Shown in pieces: positions 36,701-51,090 of a DNA stretch of 64,000 nucleotides. The notes under the pieces were generated by a model. The model did no database searches and was not told the origin of the DNA. It saw only the letters and a list, made by a program, of their open reading frames with translations. Position numbers and translations under genes: made by a program. How positions within the stretch are numbered: position 1 is the stretch's first letter; every line of letters begins with the position of its first letter. The stretch is from Caprimulgus europaeus (lineage: Eukaryota > Chordata > Aves > Caprimulgiformes > Caprimulgidae): positions 42,213,515 to 42,277,514 of the forward strand of contig OU015528.1 of assembly GCA_907165065.1 (NCBI GenBank). Reading direction: 5' to 3'.

Positions 36701-38260
36701 CTCAAACCCTTCACAGCTTCCCCAATCCACTAAAAAAGGTTTACTGAAAAGCAAGAGTAGCTCTAACTCAGTCTTTCTGGTTAAACACTGTCTTGGAAAT
36801 CAGGCTAGGTAATTTCAAATTCCATCAAACTGAAGATCATAAATCTGTCTTCTACTTCATGGTTGCCAAAAAAAAAAAACAAACAAAGAGACAAAAAAAC
36901 ACAAAAAAAGGCATAACTTTTTCTAATATCTTGTTGGATTCACCAATATGTTTCAGGTTTTCTCAGAACATACCTACCAGGCTGAGTTTCCTAGAGATAT
37001 AAAAAGACCTTTTTCTAAGTGATAGTTGAGTTTCATCATGAGCTAAATTTTGAGAAGTCGTTTCAGCCAAGGATGTCTCTGCACAGTCAAAGCAAATTCT
37101 GAGGTACCTAAGCAACATGTTGATCAGTGGACTTACTATATCCATAGTAAGATAAGGCACCGGCCATGACAGGAAAACCAGTGTGAATGTCCGCTGCACC
37201 ACTAACCACAGATGTAATCAGAGTGAAGAATAAAAACATACTCTGTTTTCTAAAAAAGTATTTGTGGTAGTTTCAGTGAGTTATTTGTCAGTTTAACACT
37301 ATGACCAGTTGTACTTTTACAATTGGAGAGATAGCACTGGAGAGGTATTAATGACCAAAGGCAGTACACAATGGGTGGGAAACTCCCATGCTGGTTTTGC
37401 AGCTGTAGCCACCATCTCATCACTCTATGGTCTTGTTCCCTTAGTAAACTTTGCCCTAATGCTATCCATTTCTGTTTAAATTTCTCAAAGTGCAGACCCT
37501 GAAAGCCCTATGAAGACTTTTGGCACAGAGCAAATCTCTTCAGTGTTCTCCACATGTTGTCACTGCTAATTAAAAGATTACCCTCTTTCCCCAAAGCAAA
37601 ACCAAGAATGTATTCTACAGTTGTTGATATTCCAGTTTAATCAAAAAACCATATATGTCACTCAGTTTAACCCATGTTCTCTGCATTAATGCACAAACTA
37701 TCCATTCAAACCTTGAATTTTGTTTTCAGAAATCTCTGGAATTCCCATGTGCCATGTCCACAAATATGAAAACCAAATTTCTCAGCCACAGCTGCAGGAT
37801 AATTTTCAGCAGTTTTCTCATCAGTCTTTGAGTGTTAGGAAGAATTCACACCCTGGAAGTGGACATGTTTCTACAAGGAAAATTATTTTAAGTAAGGATA
37901 TGTGAGATTAGAGAGATACTATGTTTATTTCCCAGGTGATGGTTGGAGTATGCAACTAAAACTAATTATATGGAATATATTACCTTTAGGTTTAACATGC
38001 TAGAAGCAGAAGAATTTGGACTTAAATGCTATATAGGGACAATCTAGTCACAGTCTGGCTTTTGGAAGAAAGTAACAAGTTAAAATTGATTGCTGTAGCT
38101 TAGAATTTTCAGAAGTTGTGAGACTCTAAAAACAAGAAGATATGTGGGAAAATTAAGGAACTCAGATTCTATTATTTAATATGCTAGCAATCCTTTAATA
38201 TGCAGAGATTGTGAAAGCAATGTGGCACTATGGTTCTCATGCTCTTGTTCCTTACTCCTC

Positions 38261-38395
38261 TCCTTCCTTCCTTCCTTCTTTCCTTCCTTCCTTCCTTCCT
38301 TCCTTCCTTCCTTCCTTCCTTCCTTCCTTCCTTCCTTCCTTCCTTCCTTCCTTCCTTCCTTCCTTCCTTCCTTTCTTCCTTTCTTCCTCTCTTTG
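38261..38395 (+). repeat. (CCTT)n tetranucleotide microsatellite
   Basis: Roughly 33 copies of CCTT with interruptions at both ends (CTTTCTTCCT at the right). Open frames through it on both strands (poly FLPS or KEGR) are artefacts. Confidence 0.97.
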
Positions 38396-41300
38396 TCTTA
38401 CTTTCTTGTGTTGTCTCCTTTATTACACTTTTACATTCCTTGGAGCAGGAATCATCTTGGGATATTTGCACAGGGCCTATATTAATGTTTTAAGACCTGT
38501 GATCAAGGCACCAAGTACAATTGCATTTCAGTTTTACCACAATGTAAATAACCAGTAAGTTATTACTAAGTAATGACATATGATAATTTTATATTGCTAA
38601 AGATATGAATAAATATAACTAAGGATAAGAATAAAAGAGCTGTAAGAGAGACACTGACAGAAGAGGACAGTGGAAACAAGAGAGAACTTCTGAAGGACAG
38701 CCACTGGGTCAGTAGATTAACAGGAGGGAGAACCTAGACAAGCAAGTGGAACAGTAAAAGAAAGGGAGAGTCTAGTTCAGAAGGATTAAGAAAGCAGGAA
38801 TGACAAGCATGATGTGATTAAGCAGAGGTCTACTAAGAGAAAGATGCCAGAGATTTTGGTGATGAAAGTTTTAGTACAGCAAAAAAGGGAAGAAAGGAAC
38901 ACTGAATAAATGTACATCACTTCCAGTTCTTCTTGCTACAGTGCAGTAGTGTTCTTGGTTTACTTTGGCTAATTTTGCTTTCACATCAAATGCTTTGGGG
39001 TAATTACTATTTAGTGACCTGATTGTTGACAACTGCAGATTAATTAAAGTTTTTCAGTAATTGGACACAATTTTAGTGCATCTACTGTTCCTACTGTATG
39101 CAAAAAAATTATACAATACATGGTACTTGCAGGTATCGCATTACCAAAGCCACGTTATCTCATAGTCCAGAAGCAGAATACTTATACCATGTTCTACATC
39201 TTTGCCCAGGTCTGGGTAGACACTTGAAAATGACAGAGGTCTCTGAAAGTCCCTGTTTCTCAGAAAACTGCAGGCTTGAACCAAGGGTAGGGCAGTGCTG
39301 CAGGCACCCAACATAGAGCAGGCTTGAGGCTTCTCTGATTGCTAAGATGTATGAAAGCACCTCTCTTCCAAACATTCTCCACTGATGCCAAGTTAGGGGT
39401 CTGGCCTTGTTTGGAAAACAAAAATGTGGTATTTGCTGTGACCTGGTAGAATGCCCAGAACTGTCCAATTTCTCAGTTTCACTTCCTAGTTCTAATCTCA
39501 AACATACTATTGAAATGAATCAAAGTAATAGTATCATATATACAGGGAATTATAATTGTATTCTGTTTTAGCAGTGTAGCATTATACTGCTTTCTTCATG
39601 TAACTTGGCAACAGAGGGACTGTGTGAGAGAGGTCTCAGGCAGAGAGCCCTATAAACCCCCATAGCATTGCCTAGACCTTTTGGTTGATATATTCCTTCC
39701 AGAAAACCGAAATCACTAAACTGTTCTGTAGGAGTGAAGTCACCACCAAACCAAGGTTTCCATGGTTGAAAAACATTTACAGTTCATTTGCTTATAGTCA
39801 AATATACTACTTCTTCCCAACCAGTAAGATATTCTGGACTAAATTATAACTTTTAGAATTAACTCCCAAAACCTGCAACACCGAATCCATTAGGAGGAGG
39901 GAAATGGTGGAAAATGAACTTCCACATTTAGAAATATGGCTGGAAAATTATATTTTTTATTATTTCATCACACCTAACTGCACTAGCCATACAAGACACT
40001 CAAGGGGACTCTGGAACTGAAAAAAAGATAGATTTCTTGTTTATTGATTCCTTGTTTATTTATGTGTGAGCAACGGAGAATGACTATACATTAAAATAAA
40101 ATTAGAAGAATCACAGCTGCAGCTTGCTGCAAAAAGCACCCACTCTAAACAGGCAAGATATATGGACTCCTGAATGGGTTTGACACCATAAACATGATCC
40201 ACGGAGTGGCAGAAGACCTCAGGTTGGTGGTAAAGTCAGGGAGAGGGGTGATATTTTGGAGGAAAACACTAAGTAGAAGGAAAGATAAGGAGAAAGGGGA
40301 CATTGAAAGGATCAGGGGATAATGAAACAGGGTAAGGAAAGAAAGCAGTAGGAGAGGTAGTTCTGGCTTAAATGGAAGTGAGTCACAGCATGGCAATTAT
40401 AGGTCCTAATCTCGCATTGGTAGAAAGTTCTTCAAATGCTCCAAGAACCCTCCTTAAGCTACATCTGGAGCTGCCCTTTTAGCTGAAGTTTCCGACTGAT
40501 CTTCCCTCCGAATTTCACCTTGGAGGATGGGTAAGAAAGAAGGAAGATTACCGGAATTTTATTTTTTCCAAAACCCCTTCTTGCATGGGTCTGAGATCAG
40601 AATAATACTTGGGAGAATTGGGAGTTGCAGCTGGGCTCCATCATATTCCTTCCCCTCCAGGACAGCGGCCCATGCCATCTGGTAGAAATGTGGTTTCTAC
40701 TTCACACAAAGTCTCTCTCTTGCCTTGTTACTACAAGGCCTGTTTATTCCACTGTTGTAGCATATTCCCTCATTGCATTTTTCTGTTCCCACCCATAATT
40801 TATTCATAACAGATGACATTGTTGCTGGACAAATATATAGTGAAGGTGTATTCAGCCTGTGTAAAAACACTAAAGCATGTGCAGAAAGTCCATTGACAGA
40901 GTCTTCATATTTATTAGCCTAGATTTGTAAAAATCCCTCCCCCTCTGCCTTTTATTGTTTCCTCTTGCTTTCCTTCCAAATAACAAAGTCTACATAGATG
41001 TAACCCAAATATTCAGGACTCCAAGCTCTCAAATGCAATCCATGCCTGTTCACTTTCTTTATGGAAAGTAAAGCTGTGATTAGACATGAAATAGCTGTAG
41101 CTAATAAATCTGCTCCCAGAGACTGAGTAATCTCATTACAAGTGGGAAATGACGGTTTATGCATCAACATATGGAGTGCTTTAGAAATGCTGGAACAGTC
41201 AAACTAATGTGGAGAGGCAGGGAAATATAGAAGTGCATATTCTTTCTGCTTGGAAATTCAATAGACATCTTTTCTGGCATTGCAGACTTCATGGTGAGGT

Positions 41301-44300
41301 GCCAGTCCAGTGTTATGTGAAATTCAAGGTTTACATCCAAAAAATGGAATCTCTTTTTAGCTAATTGTGGTTTTGCTGGTTTAATTCAGTTTGGGAGAAA
41401 AGGAAAGCTCTGCAATTTTCCAGTGAAAGAATAAATCTTTCTTCAGAGTTCATTTCTTCCTTTCATGAATCAATACAATGCCTATAAATGACAGCTCTTT
41501 CCACAGAGATGGAAGCTGCAATCAGTACAAAAGAACTTGTAACTGTTGACACTCAGCATAATTTTAAGAACCTTGGTTGCCAAACTAGAATATTTAATTA
41601 TCACATTTTTCTCTTTTAATCTGTGAAATGTGTGTGGAATTTTTTAATTCACACAATTGAATCTGAAAAAAAATCAAACCCTAGCTGTCTTTTGTGTATT
41701 TCTTTTTATGGCTGGCTGTGGGAGGGTGTTTGTTTTTTTGAGAGTCAGAGGTGATATTCATTCATTAGTTGTGCATGAATTGAAATGTTTAACTTTTCCA
41801 TTGAAAATTAAAGCATTATGAATATCTCTCTTGGAGCTAAATTAAATATCTACTTTATACCTGTCAGCTTATATATTTCATACACTAATCACAAAAATGT
41901 TCTGGAGAACTGCCAGTAAATATGATTATAAGCCAGAAGTATATGATTTGTTCTTTATTCTGGCCAAAAGGAAGAAGCTGTTGAGCTTCTATACAGAATA
42001 AGACAACTGGCACCCTCAAAGCCGGAGCTCCAGATGTGAGCAATGTATCAGCAGAGGTTGAGTAACATGGGTGGAGCACTCTCCACAAACTGATGAGAGT
42101 ACAGAACTGGGCATTTTTTAGTTGAAATTGGCTGCTTTGTCAGAGGCAGATAGAAATTAAAGTTAGGAAACAGTAAGAGAAGCAAGTGTGGATCTGAGAA
42201 GGTGCAAAAAGAGAAAGACCGAAGACTTGGATAATTTAAGCGAGGAAGTAGTCTCCACCTCTATTATTTTCCAAGCAAATGGGACTTGGTATTCATTGTA
42301 AATGGACTAGATTGTGTTAAAGAAATTTCTGTCTTCATGTTCTCTTCATTGGCAGAAAAACACAACTCAGAACTATGCAAAGACCTGAATATTGGCTAAC
42401 TGCTCAGATTTCATGGGACCATACACATTTTTACAGAAAGCATTAATTAAATGATGTTGTCTAACTTTTTATGTAACCTTTCTTACACAGCTAGAATAAG
42501 GAAATAAATAGAATATCAAAGGCCAAATGAAATTCAGAGAAAAAACATCAGAGAAGTTCCAGTGAGCAACCAACCAAATTCGAGGAGAGGGAAGGAACAG
42601 AATGCCTGTAGAGGGAAACCAAACTGTTGTCCATATTGTCACAGAATCACAAAGCAGTTGAGGTTGACAAGGACCTATGAAGACCATCTAGTGCACTTCC
42701 GTGAAAAGCAGACCGTTCAGGGCTGTGTCCAGTCAGGTTTTGAATAACTCCAAGGATGGAGATATCACAACTTTGCTGAGCATCTCTCCAGGCAACCTCT
42801 GTGTCTTAGCAATAGAGACAGGCTGAATGAAGCAGATAGGTGTCAAAATGAATATGCAAAATTACCTGTGACCCAGGACTAGGAAAGGCAATTACAGATG
42901 TAGGAAAAATACTTAGACATAACCATACAAGGAGTTCAAAAGAAAGAAAAATTCAGAAAAAAGTCCTTTGTTGGCTTTGCAGTATAAGGATATAATAAAG
43001 GCCACAGAGAGTAGGCTCTAGCTTTTGAAAAATCAGTCTAATTTTATGAATTTTCAAGATAAATATGAAAACTTGGTTCTTCTGTAGCAAAAAGCAAAAT
43101 TCTCTATTACTTCCAACATGGAAAGATGCCACCCTAATATTTGTGAAAAATATACATTAAAAGGTAAAATTAATGTAGCAGTGGTAGGGCAAGTACCAAA
43201 GAAAAATAATCACCAGAAAAAGGAGTTCATCAGATTAAGAATGGGCCAAGGCAATATTTTAATGGCTTCCCATTAAGCAGAGGATTGAGGACACTTTAAA
43301 GCAAGGGAGTAGAGAAGACAATGTCACCACCATGGCAGTTATTAAAATTGTTAATAAGTTCCAGAGGAAACATAAAAAAATAATAACTCCAGGGACAGAG
43401 GGAAACTCTCTAAGCTGCATCTCAAGTTGCAGACTAGCTGATTGAGCTAATACTGCCCTGGGGCTGCTTACAGCACCCTGATGAACTTGTTTTGTCCATG
43501 CTATCTTCTACCCCTGACTAGGAGAGGGCAGAATTAAAGCATGGGAGAGAGTCATGGGAAACTGTGGTAAAGTTGGGTAGCCTGTGTTAAGCCACAGTAA
43601 GACAGGTTTAAAAAAGAGTTATTGACACCATTGCATAAGGAAGTTCTTATAAGATCCAACCTCTCAGACACCTGAATACGTAACAGTTTGTTGTTTACCA
43701 GACTTTTATGAGGGGTGGTCATCATGGTAAGATAGTTTAAGATGTCAAACAAACTCCTGACAGGTTCAGCTGTGCTCAGCTGAGCTAAAGGTGGAGGGAA
43801 ATTGTAACATATTCCAGGTGTCACTCCACTCTCATTCAATGCCCATCCTACAATTCTTATTTCTCACAGTGTTGAGAACTATTGTCAAACTGACTTCACT
43901 ACAAGAAAATCCTCCTTTCCTTGCTGTTGCACATATTGGCAGAGAAGTGAACATTGACTTAAGTGACCGAGCCATTTAATGACATGTGATCACAGTTAGT
44001 AACAACATAATCCAAGAGGCTATGGAAAAAGATGGATGGAATCACACATCTGGACTACCTGAAAGGCCTTGATAATAAATGTATTGCTGCTGAGACTTCA
44101 ACCCTATTCCTAAACATGATATTGTTAGTGAATTGGTAGATACTAAGGGTGAGAGGAAATCCAAAGATGGATCCACATTTAAAAGTTTTAAGTCTCACAA
44201 TTTTGTATGTGAGCTTCAAACTAGCACCCACACTGCCTATGAGTCCAATAGATGGTTAAAAGTCCAAACCTTAAATGAGAGACTGCTGTTTATTCATAAT

Positions 44301-46160
44301 ATATTTGAAGCTGAATCTGGAAAGACGACCCAAAAAGCAAACATGTCCATAGATGCCTTGTAGAAACTACACTTTTCATTGTGGTGTGCTACTGACAAAA
44401 TTTAAATTTCTTCTTGTTAACTTCTAAAGAAAAAAGTATCATTCCCCTTCTCAAGGACATGACTGTAAATGGCTAATAGAACAAAAGAGTGAGGAAGTTG
44501 CAGTGGAGACTCGGGGTTCACAGCCATAATTTTAAAAAAATAAACACTAGCTCATCCTCTATTTTACATTCATGACATATTTTCACTCTCCCTCCTTATC
44601 TGAAGCTGCAGTGGGTGCAAAGTTCTGCTATAAGATGCCTTGAGCACAAATTCAACAGAGTGAATTATTTCATTTTTTGAGATGTATCAATAATTCTAAA
44701 CTCTCTTTGCAAACTAAATAAGCCTTAAAATCTTTTACTCCTCCCTAAATCTGAAGCACTGGGTCCTTTTTTACGCCTACAGAAGTTTCACAAGTTTGAA
44801 GTTAACCAAAAGCAACTTGTGATAACAGAGTAGTGCTGAGGCCCAGACTCAAGTCCACAGAACACAAGAACAAAGAAAACTAAAAAAAGAAAGAAATTCT
44901 TAATCCACATACTATATGAACAATTTTCATCTGTTAAAAAATCCCCAAAAGAAATACAGGGCCTTTCTTTTCTTCAAACACTTTCTTAAAGCTTTTAATT
45001 TATGACAGAGTAGAAAGCAAAATGTTCAGAAATTTGGAAGGTATTTTATTTAGTGATTTGTTAAGAGAATACTGAACCAGTACAGAGTGCAGAAGGATAT
45101 GCTGGCAATCACAAATACACACTCTTCTGTTTATGAAATAGAAAAAATTCTATAAATAAATGTCTGGGAAGTCCTGGTGCTCACTGCTTGAATGCTTGAG
45201 CCAGTGTAGGCAATAAATAAATAAATATTGCTACTCTCTGCCAAGCTGACGGGTAAAATGCTCTCACAATATTTCCAGTACTTTATGCCTATGGCTTGGT
45301 CATAGACCACAAGCAAAACTTTTCCATGAGCATTTTGGAATTTCCACTTCTGTACAAGACAGGGGAATGCAGAGCCACCATCAGCACAGGCAAAAAGGAG
45401 TTTCAAGAAACTACCAAAACTTGTGCACCACAAAATTGTTTGAGTCTTTGATTTATTTTGTCTTCATACACTTTGTGTTGCTCTGTAATTCATTATTGTG
45501 ACAACAGAGCCACAGCATGATCCATAGCAGGTCAATCCTGAGGACTTCTACCTGGATAGGATCCAGATCCTTCATGAAAAAAAAAAAAATGTCTGAGGCT
45601 GTCCCACAGAAGCCCCACAAGATCTCAGAAAGTAAAGAAATGATGGAATGATCAAAGTGGAGTCTGTGGGGAGCAGAGGGTGGCACGTGAGAAGGATGGG
45701 GTAGCTACGGTGGCACAGCAGGAACAGAGAAGGATGTTGCTTCCTCTGGCATCAGAGCTACAGGTGGGACTTTTGGTCAGTCTTCTTGGATGGCCAAGGC
45801 AGGGAGAGAGTGGTCTTTCTCTTCCTGAAGAGCTTGCTTTTCCCCATTTAGCTGGTTATGCCCAGCTCCCACAGTACATGGGGGTGGCAGAGGAAGCCAC
45901 TGCCCATGTGGGCTCCACAGGACTGCATGGCAACATCACCCTACTGCTTGAAACACCCAACACCACGTATCATGGGCAGCTGGGCTGCTGTGCTGCTGGC
46001 GTTCCCTTTGATGACCGTCTTGACTACTTTGGGTATCATGGTCTCCAAACCCTCTACCCTTTCAGTACTCAATTTCTGCTTAATATCAGGTAGAGTGGCA
46101 CATTTAGAAACATCCTTCTTGCAACACTGGCAGGTTGCAAGATTACTTTTTCTTAGGATA
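38396..46160. other. Intergenic segment, mostly unique sequence
   Basis: Contains a CR1 fragment at 42640-42810; otherwise I see no gene or named repeat. Open frames of up to about 110 codons lack any recognisable motif. Confidence 0.6.
42640..42810 (-). mobile_element. Diverged CR1 3' fragment (minus)
   Basis: Reversed tail 'cacagaatcacaaagcag', then 'ggttgacaaggacctatgaa', 'gaccatctagtgca', 'gtccagtcaggttttgaata', 'ctccaaggatggagatatca' and 'tctccaggcaacctctgtg' follow the order of a CR1 3' UTR in reverse. It is truncated at about 170 bp. Confidence 0.88.
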
Positions 46161-46560
46161 ACATCATAGAAGCAGGTGGCTGGAAGGTGCCTCAAGAGAT
46201 CAGATGTTCAGCCCATCCCTGTGTTCAGGGGCAACTTTAAGCATGTGTACACCATACAGACATCTGTGCATTTTAAAGAACATATATTAGATAATTAAAT
46301 TGATTCTGCAATTTCTCTAAGTAACTATACAAGTGCTCAGCTAATGCCTGTACTAAATCTGTCTTGCTACAAAATAAGTCAGTTTCTGCACGTTCTATTC
46401 CCTGTGATCCAGGAATCCAATCAGTCACCATCTTCTGTGTAGCTGTCTTGGCATACCTGTTATTATATGCCTTTTCAGCTCCTCATTTCCAGACTAAACA
46501 AAACGAGCTCTCTCAGCTCTTCCACATAAGTCTTATTTTCCAAATATCTGTTCAGTAGGA
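46161..46560 (-). mobile_element. Ancient CR1 fragment (minus)
   Basis: Similarity to old reptile-type CR1 in the correct order: 'catagaagcaggtggctgg', 'aaggtgcctcaagagatc', a diverged middle, 'aatctgtcttgctacaaaat', then 'tccagactaaacaaaacga', 'ctcagctcttccacataagt' and 'cttattttccaa'. High divergence suggests insertion long before the young CR1 copy at 51 kb. Confidence 0.68.
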
Positions 46561-49500
46561 AACCACAGGCTAGCTTACAGGCTTAACTTTGAAATCAATA
46601 ACTAAGCTTCTATTATCTGTACACTACAAATAACAAGGTAATATCAAATATTGCAAGATAACTGTCAGGAAATTTCAGAAGGGGATTTCATAGCTTGATA
46701 GTGCCTAAAAAGATCTTAAGCGTAAAGAATTTTAGTGCTCTGGATAGTCTCAGAGTGGTAGATGGTGAACATAACAAGGAACTCTGGAAATACCATGTTT
46801 ACTACGTTGAAAAATAATCTCTCCTCCCAGACTCCTGTCTCTGTCTGCAGCTCTCCAGACCATTCCAGTTGGACAAAACAAAGGAAACTTATGTCTGAAA
46901 GCAGAAAACTGAAAAGCTGGAGGATCTCATAGGCTCCTCCTCAATCTGCCCTGATGTTTGTTTCACATGCTACAGCAAATGTTTTGCTCAGCCTTTGGAA
47001 GGGTCACTTCACACTTCATGGCACCATTACACTTTTGGCTTCACAGAGTGTGATGTTTGTCATTGGTGCTGCAACTAATGTCAGCAATTAGCTGTCCTGA
47101 CAGTGTGGAGTCTTTACTATCTCTTAGACCTGATCAGGATGTGTAATTTTTCCCATTTGAGCTTTCCTTTCAGCATTTTTTTTTAAATCTTGCTCTTGTC
47201 TAGAAAACATGTGCAGGAAATGGCATGTGTGTCCATATTGGTAGGAGCAGGCAGAAGGCCTCATACGGAGCTGTCAGTGAACCCTGCAGCCAGTGCTCAC
47301 AGATGCAGGGCTGCTCACAGCCAAGCCTGCTGTGCAAGTTTTGAAGATGGTTGCTTGCAATAAAACTGTGTCAACCCGCAACACAGCATGCAGTGTCTCT
47401 AGAAGATTGTTGCAGACAGCCCCAGTTTTTCAGAGGTTGTCGGAGAGCTTCCCCCAGCCTGAATGGAGCTTTACATCAGATAAGGACCGCTGTGCAGAGC
47501 TGACTGGGGAGCCACGGGTGGCTCTCCTGTCCCATCCCTGTGCCATGAGTTGCCCCCACAGACGGCTAGCATCATTGCCGTGGTGACAGCAAGATGAAAG
47601 GGTGTTTGCTCTTTGACCTTAGATCAGCCTTGAGGTGGGGGTAAAAGGATACCCCGAGTGTGATGGTTAAATCCACCACAGGCTGTGAACAACAGGATAG
47701 TGAGGAGGTCCTACTGCCACCTCTTATCTACATATGGTCATGCTAAGTCCTGGAGGGAATGCCTAGGATAACATGTTAAGTGTCTTAAGAAACTTGCAAG
47801 AGAAAGAGGTGTCTGATCCAGAAAACCTCATGAACCTTCTGCACAAAGCCTCCACCTTGTGCCTCATTAAAACGAAAGTATGGAGGTCCATGGTGTGGGG
47901 GAGTGAGCACTCTTCCCATCCTAGGGTGCTCAGTGAGCTGGAGAAAAAATTCCTGTTCTCACTGGAAGAAAATATGTTTCTCCCAGGGTTTATGCACTTT
48001 CCTTCACACTTAATTCCCTGTTTCTTCAGGGGTCAGGGTGCTAATCTAATGTTGCTAAGGTGCTAAGCCCCATGGTTGCTTTTGGAAGTCCTAATTACTT
48101 CTGCACTTTCCAGTATGCCTACATTTTGTAGTTTCTAACAAGGTTTCTGAGATAAATCACAAACATGTATAGTAAATAGTAGCTATAGCAAATTAAAATG
48201 CTTGGAAGCGAACCATTATGCAGGGCTGCCACATTTCTCTCCAGGATTTTCTCTACTGAAGTACAGATGTCTGTGCTGTAAGGTGCACCCAGGATGTGTT
48301 GGATCTACTTACTACACACATTTTACACTATTAGTCTATGCACAGTAAATTTAATTATTTTAGGACATTTACAATGAGCATGTTGCTCATCTATGAAGCA
48401 GATACAAAATAGGCCCAGAGCTTCCCAGATCCATGTAGGTATATTGCACTATGTAGTTTTTTAGGAATATACCTGAGACCTTTGGGTAGATGGCAGCCTG
48501 GCTGGAGTTTCTGACCAAGAGCAAAAACTTCTCAACTACCAGCACTATCAGATAGCTGCTCATCCAGTAGAATCTGCAAGAGCCATATAAACATTTCCAG
48601 AAAATTTTCCTTTTCCATGAAAAATAGACATGGTAGGGAAAATGCAAATATATCTCCTCTATTCTTCTTTGTCTTTCCTTCCTTCCCCACCAGTTACCCA
48701 CAATTTGCCTCTTTTTTTTTTCAATTCATTCCTTTCCCCATCCCCCTCTCTCCCTCCCTTGCTCCCTCCCTCCTCTTTGAGCTATTAACTCTGCAGAAGC
48801 GAGGTAGCACATAACAGGAGCTTGTTCTTTTTAGCATCTTCTGTTGTGGAAGATGCTAGAAATAACAGCAGTTTTGAGGTTCTCCTAGATTATGGAGTTG
48901 TTATTCAAGGAGGTCATGTCTAGGATATCAGTGAAATGAAATGCTGCACCTTTTTCAGTCATTTTCCTTCTTTGCTTGGTCTATTTGATCCATGGACCTC
49001 CAAGGCCTTTCCCTGCCCATGACATGCCAGCCAGTCCACAGCATACTTCAGGTTGTCCATGTGTTACATTTAAACTACTTCCTTTTCTAAAGATTAAATC
49101 CATATGATCTTTGTCTCTTTGCTTCTTCCCTAGCCCAAACTTCTGACTAAACTGGAGACAGGATAAGGGCCCTGTTGACCCGTGACCAGGCTCTGTAACC
49201 CAGAACACATCTGGAAAGGAAGAACAAAGCAATCTCTGGTCCTAACCATGTCTGACATCCCCTTACCTCCCTTGCCTACTTCCTTTCTCTTTCTGCTGCC
49301 CTGAACTCCTAGCCCCACATTACCCTTTAACTGCTCCCTGATTTCTTATTCCATTTATTCTCCTCTGTCCCTCTGCACAGTCTCTCCCCCTTTCCCAAAG
49401 CTGCTGCCTAATTCCTCCATCACTTCTCATCCAGCATTCATATGTTGCACTTTCTTTTCACAACCAGCTTCTAGTTAGCCAGTATATTTCTTCCCATACA

Positions 49501-51039
49501 CACCCTTTTAGCTGAGTTGGATTTTAGTGAAATGCCTGCAGACATTTCTCAGATTTCACCCAAGAGCAATGTTCAGATTTACATTGCTTGGGTGTGACAT
49601 GGAATAAGTAACAAAAGTATGCTCCCTTGAGCAATTAAGTTCATATAACCCCCAGCTCATGGGCAGATACTTGTTGGGATATTCTGCCTGCCAGTGCTCA
49701 CACTAATTTATCTGGTGCCTGACAGCTAGGCATACCTCTCTGCAAAGACTAATTTCTCCCTTTTTTCTTCATTTTTTTTTGTTTGGTTTTGGTTGGGTTT
49801 TTTTTAATTTAAAATTCCACATCTTTCTTATTCTTGTTTCCCATGGAAGCAACAGATTTGCAGTGAACACCTGAGATTACCCAGGGTAGGAGTGAAGCTA
49901 GGCTTTGTGACTCTCCATAGGAGTTACATAGCTGTCCACATGCACATGCAGCAGCAGAGTTCATCTAAGAAATGGTGTTTTATTTAGAAAGTTGTATCTT
50001 AAGAACCTCTCGCTCATTGAACTCAAGGTCTGGACCATAAAACAAGTCCTGCATCATGAGCAGGCATGTGCAATTCAAGGCAAGACCAGCAAGACTTTAT
50101 GGTCTTCCATGGAAAAAAGCTTGCAAATGTAAGGAGTTCTCCACCTTAGCTACAACAAAACTGGCAATGTATTATAATAAAGCACTTCAGGGCTCTGGTA
50201 GTCACAAACCCAGAAACATAAATGCAGTTCTGCTTTTCTAACATAAGCACTTCAAAAAACAATTCTACTGTGAGGGGTAAAAGAGATGTAAGAAGACAGT
50301 TTCTTTGATTAAGAAATCTTAGACCACATCAGACTACCCTATTGTTTCATAACAACTACCTTCAAAAAACTCACAACATGGCCTGCTTGTGCCAAGTTAA
50401 ATGCTCAAGATGGCCAGCCACTACGTCTAAATCCCCTTTGTGATCTGGGAGTGGGAAGATTGGCCTCAGCAGAGGCCTCTCTCCTCTTAATGACTCACAG
50501 ATGACTTTACTGGCTTTCATGCTGTTCCTCCCAGAAGTTTACAAAGTGTTTAGGGTTCAATTATTGCTGAATCAGTGCATCTTCATTCAACAGGAAAAGA
50601 GAAATGCGCTTCCATTATCGTCTTTCGCTGAGGTTAATTAAAAGCAGCTCTTCAGCTGGTTGTGGCCTGTTTGCCAGTTGTCTTTTGACACATATTGCCA
50701 GTGACATCTGAAAGCAGTGGTTCTGTTTGTTTAATGGGGCACACAAGTATATCTGGTAAAGGCAGTTCTGCATAGAAGTGTTTAAAAAAAATTTGCTTAT
50801 GCTTATGTATAAGCATATGTGTGTGTGTGTGTGTACACATATTTATGTTCTGGGGCCTCACTCCCTTGTGTCCTGTAATTAACCCAGTCTTTCATATCAA
50901 GGACAATATATCTAGCCATCTTTTCACAGTGGATGTGATCTTAATCCTAGAAGAGATCATGCAAAACTTGCTGCAAAGGAGCAGGCCCTGATATTCTGAT
51001 TTCACAGTTGTGGCATCTCAGTTGCCCTTGTTAAGTGAC
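46561..51039. other. Intergenic segment without a recognisable gene
   Basis: Contains pyrimidine-rich stretches (about 48660-48775 and 49240-49450) and a (GT)n tract at 50819-50834. No gene-like structure was seen; a 97-codon frame at 47293-47586 has no recognisable similarity. Confidence 0.6.
50819..50834 (+). repeat. (GT)n microsatellite
   Basis: Eight GT units. Confidence 0.9.
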
Positions 51040-51090
51040 AAACAAACAAACAAAAATAATAATAATAATAAAATATATATATATATATAG
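51040..51090 (+). repeat. Compound (AAAC)n-(AAT)n-(AT)n microsatellite
   Basis: About three AAAC units, about six AAT units and about nine AT units, ending directly at the 5' border of a CR1 element; AT repeats resume on the far side of the element. Confidence 0.92.

Larger units (their letters stand above)
30319..38260. other. Intergenic segment, mostly unique sequence
   Basis: Apart from the CR1 fragments at 31440-31720 and 32732-32771 and an A-rich tract at 33733-33775, I see nothing identifiable. A GC-richer patch at about 31030-31200 and another at 32100-32330 carry short open frames without recognisable similarity. Confidence 0.6.

Noticed and set aside
38261..38395. CRISPR-like regular repeat arrays
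   Set aside because: The only regular arrays are simple-sequence microsatellites and the LTR internal array; none has spacer structure, and the DNA is vertebrate.
38184..38558. Open frames of 87-115 codons (poly FLPS, KEGR)
   Set aside because: They are produced by the (CCTT)n microsatellite, whose unit does not create stops in several frames.
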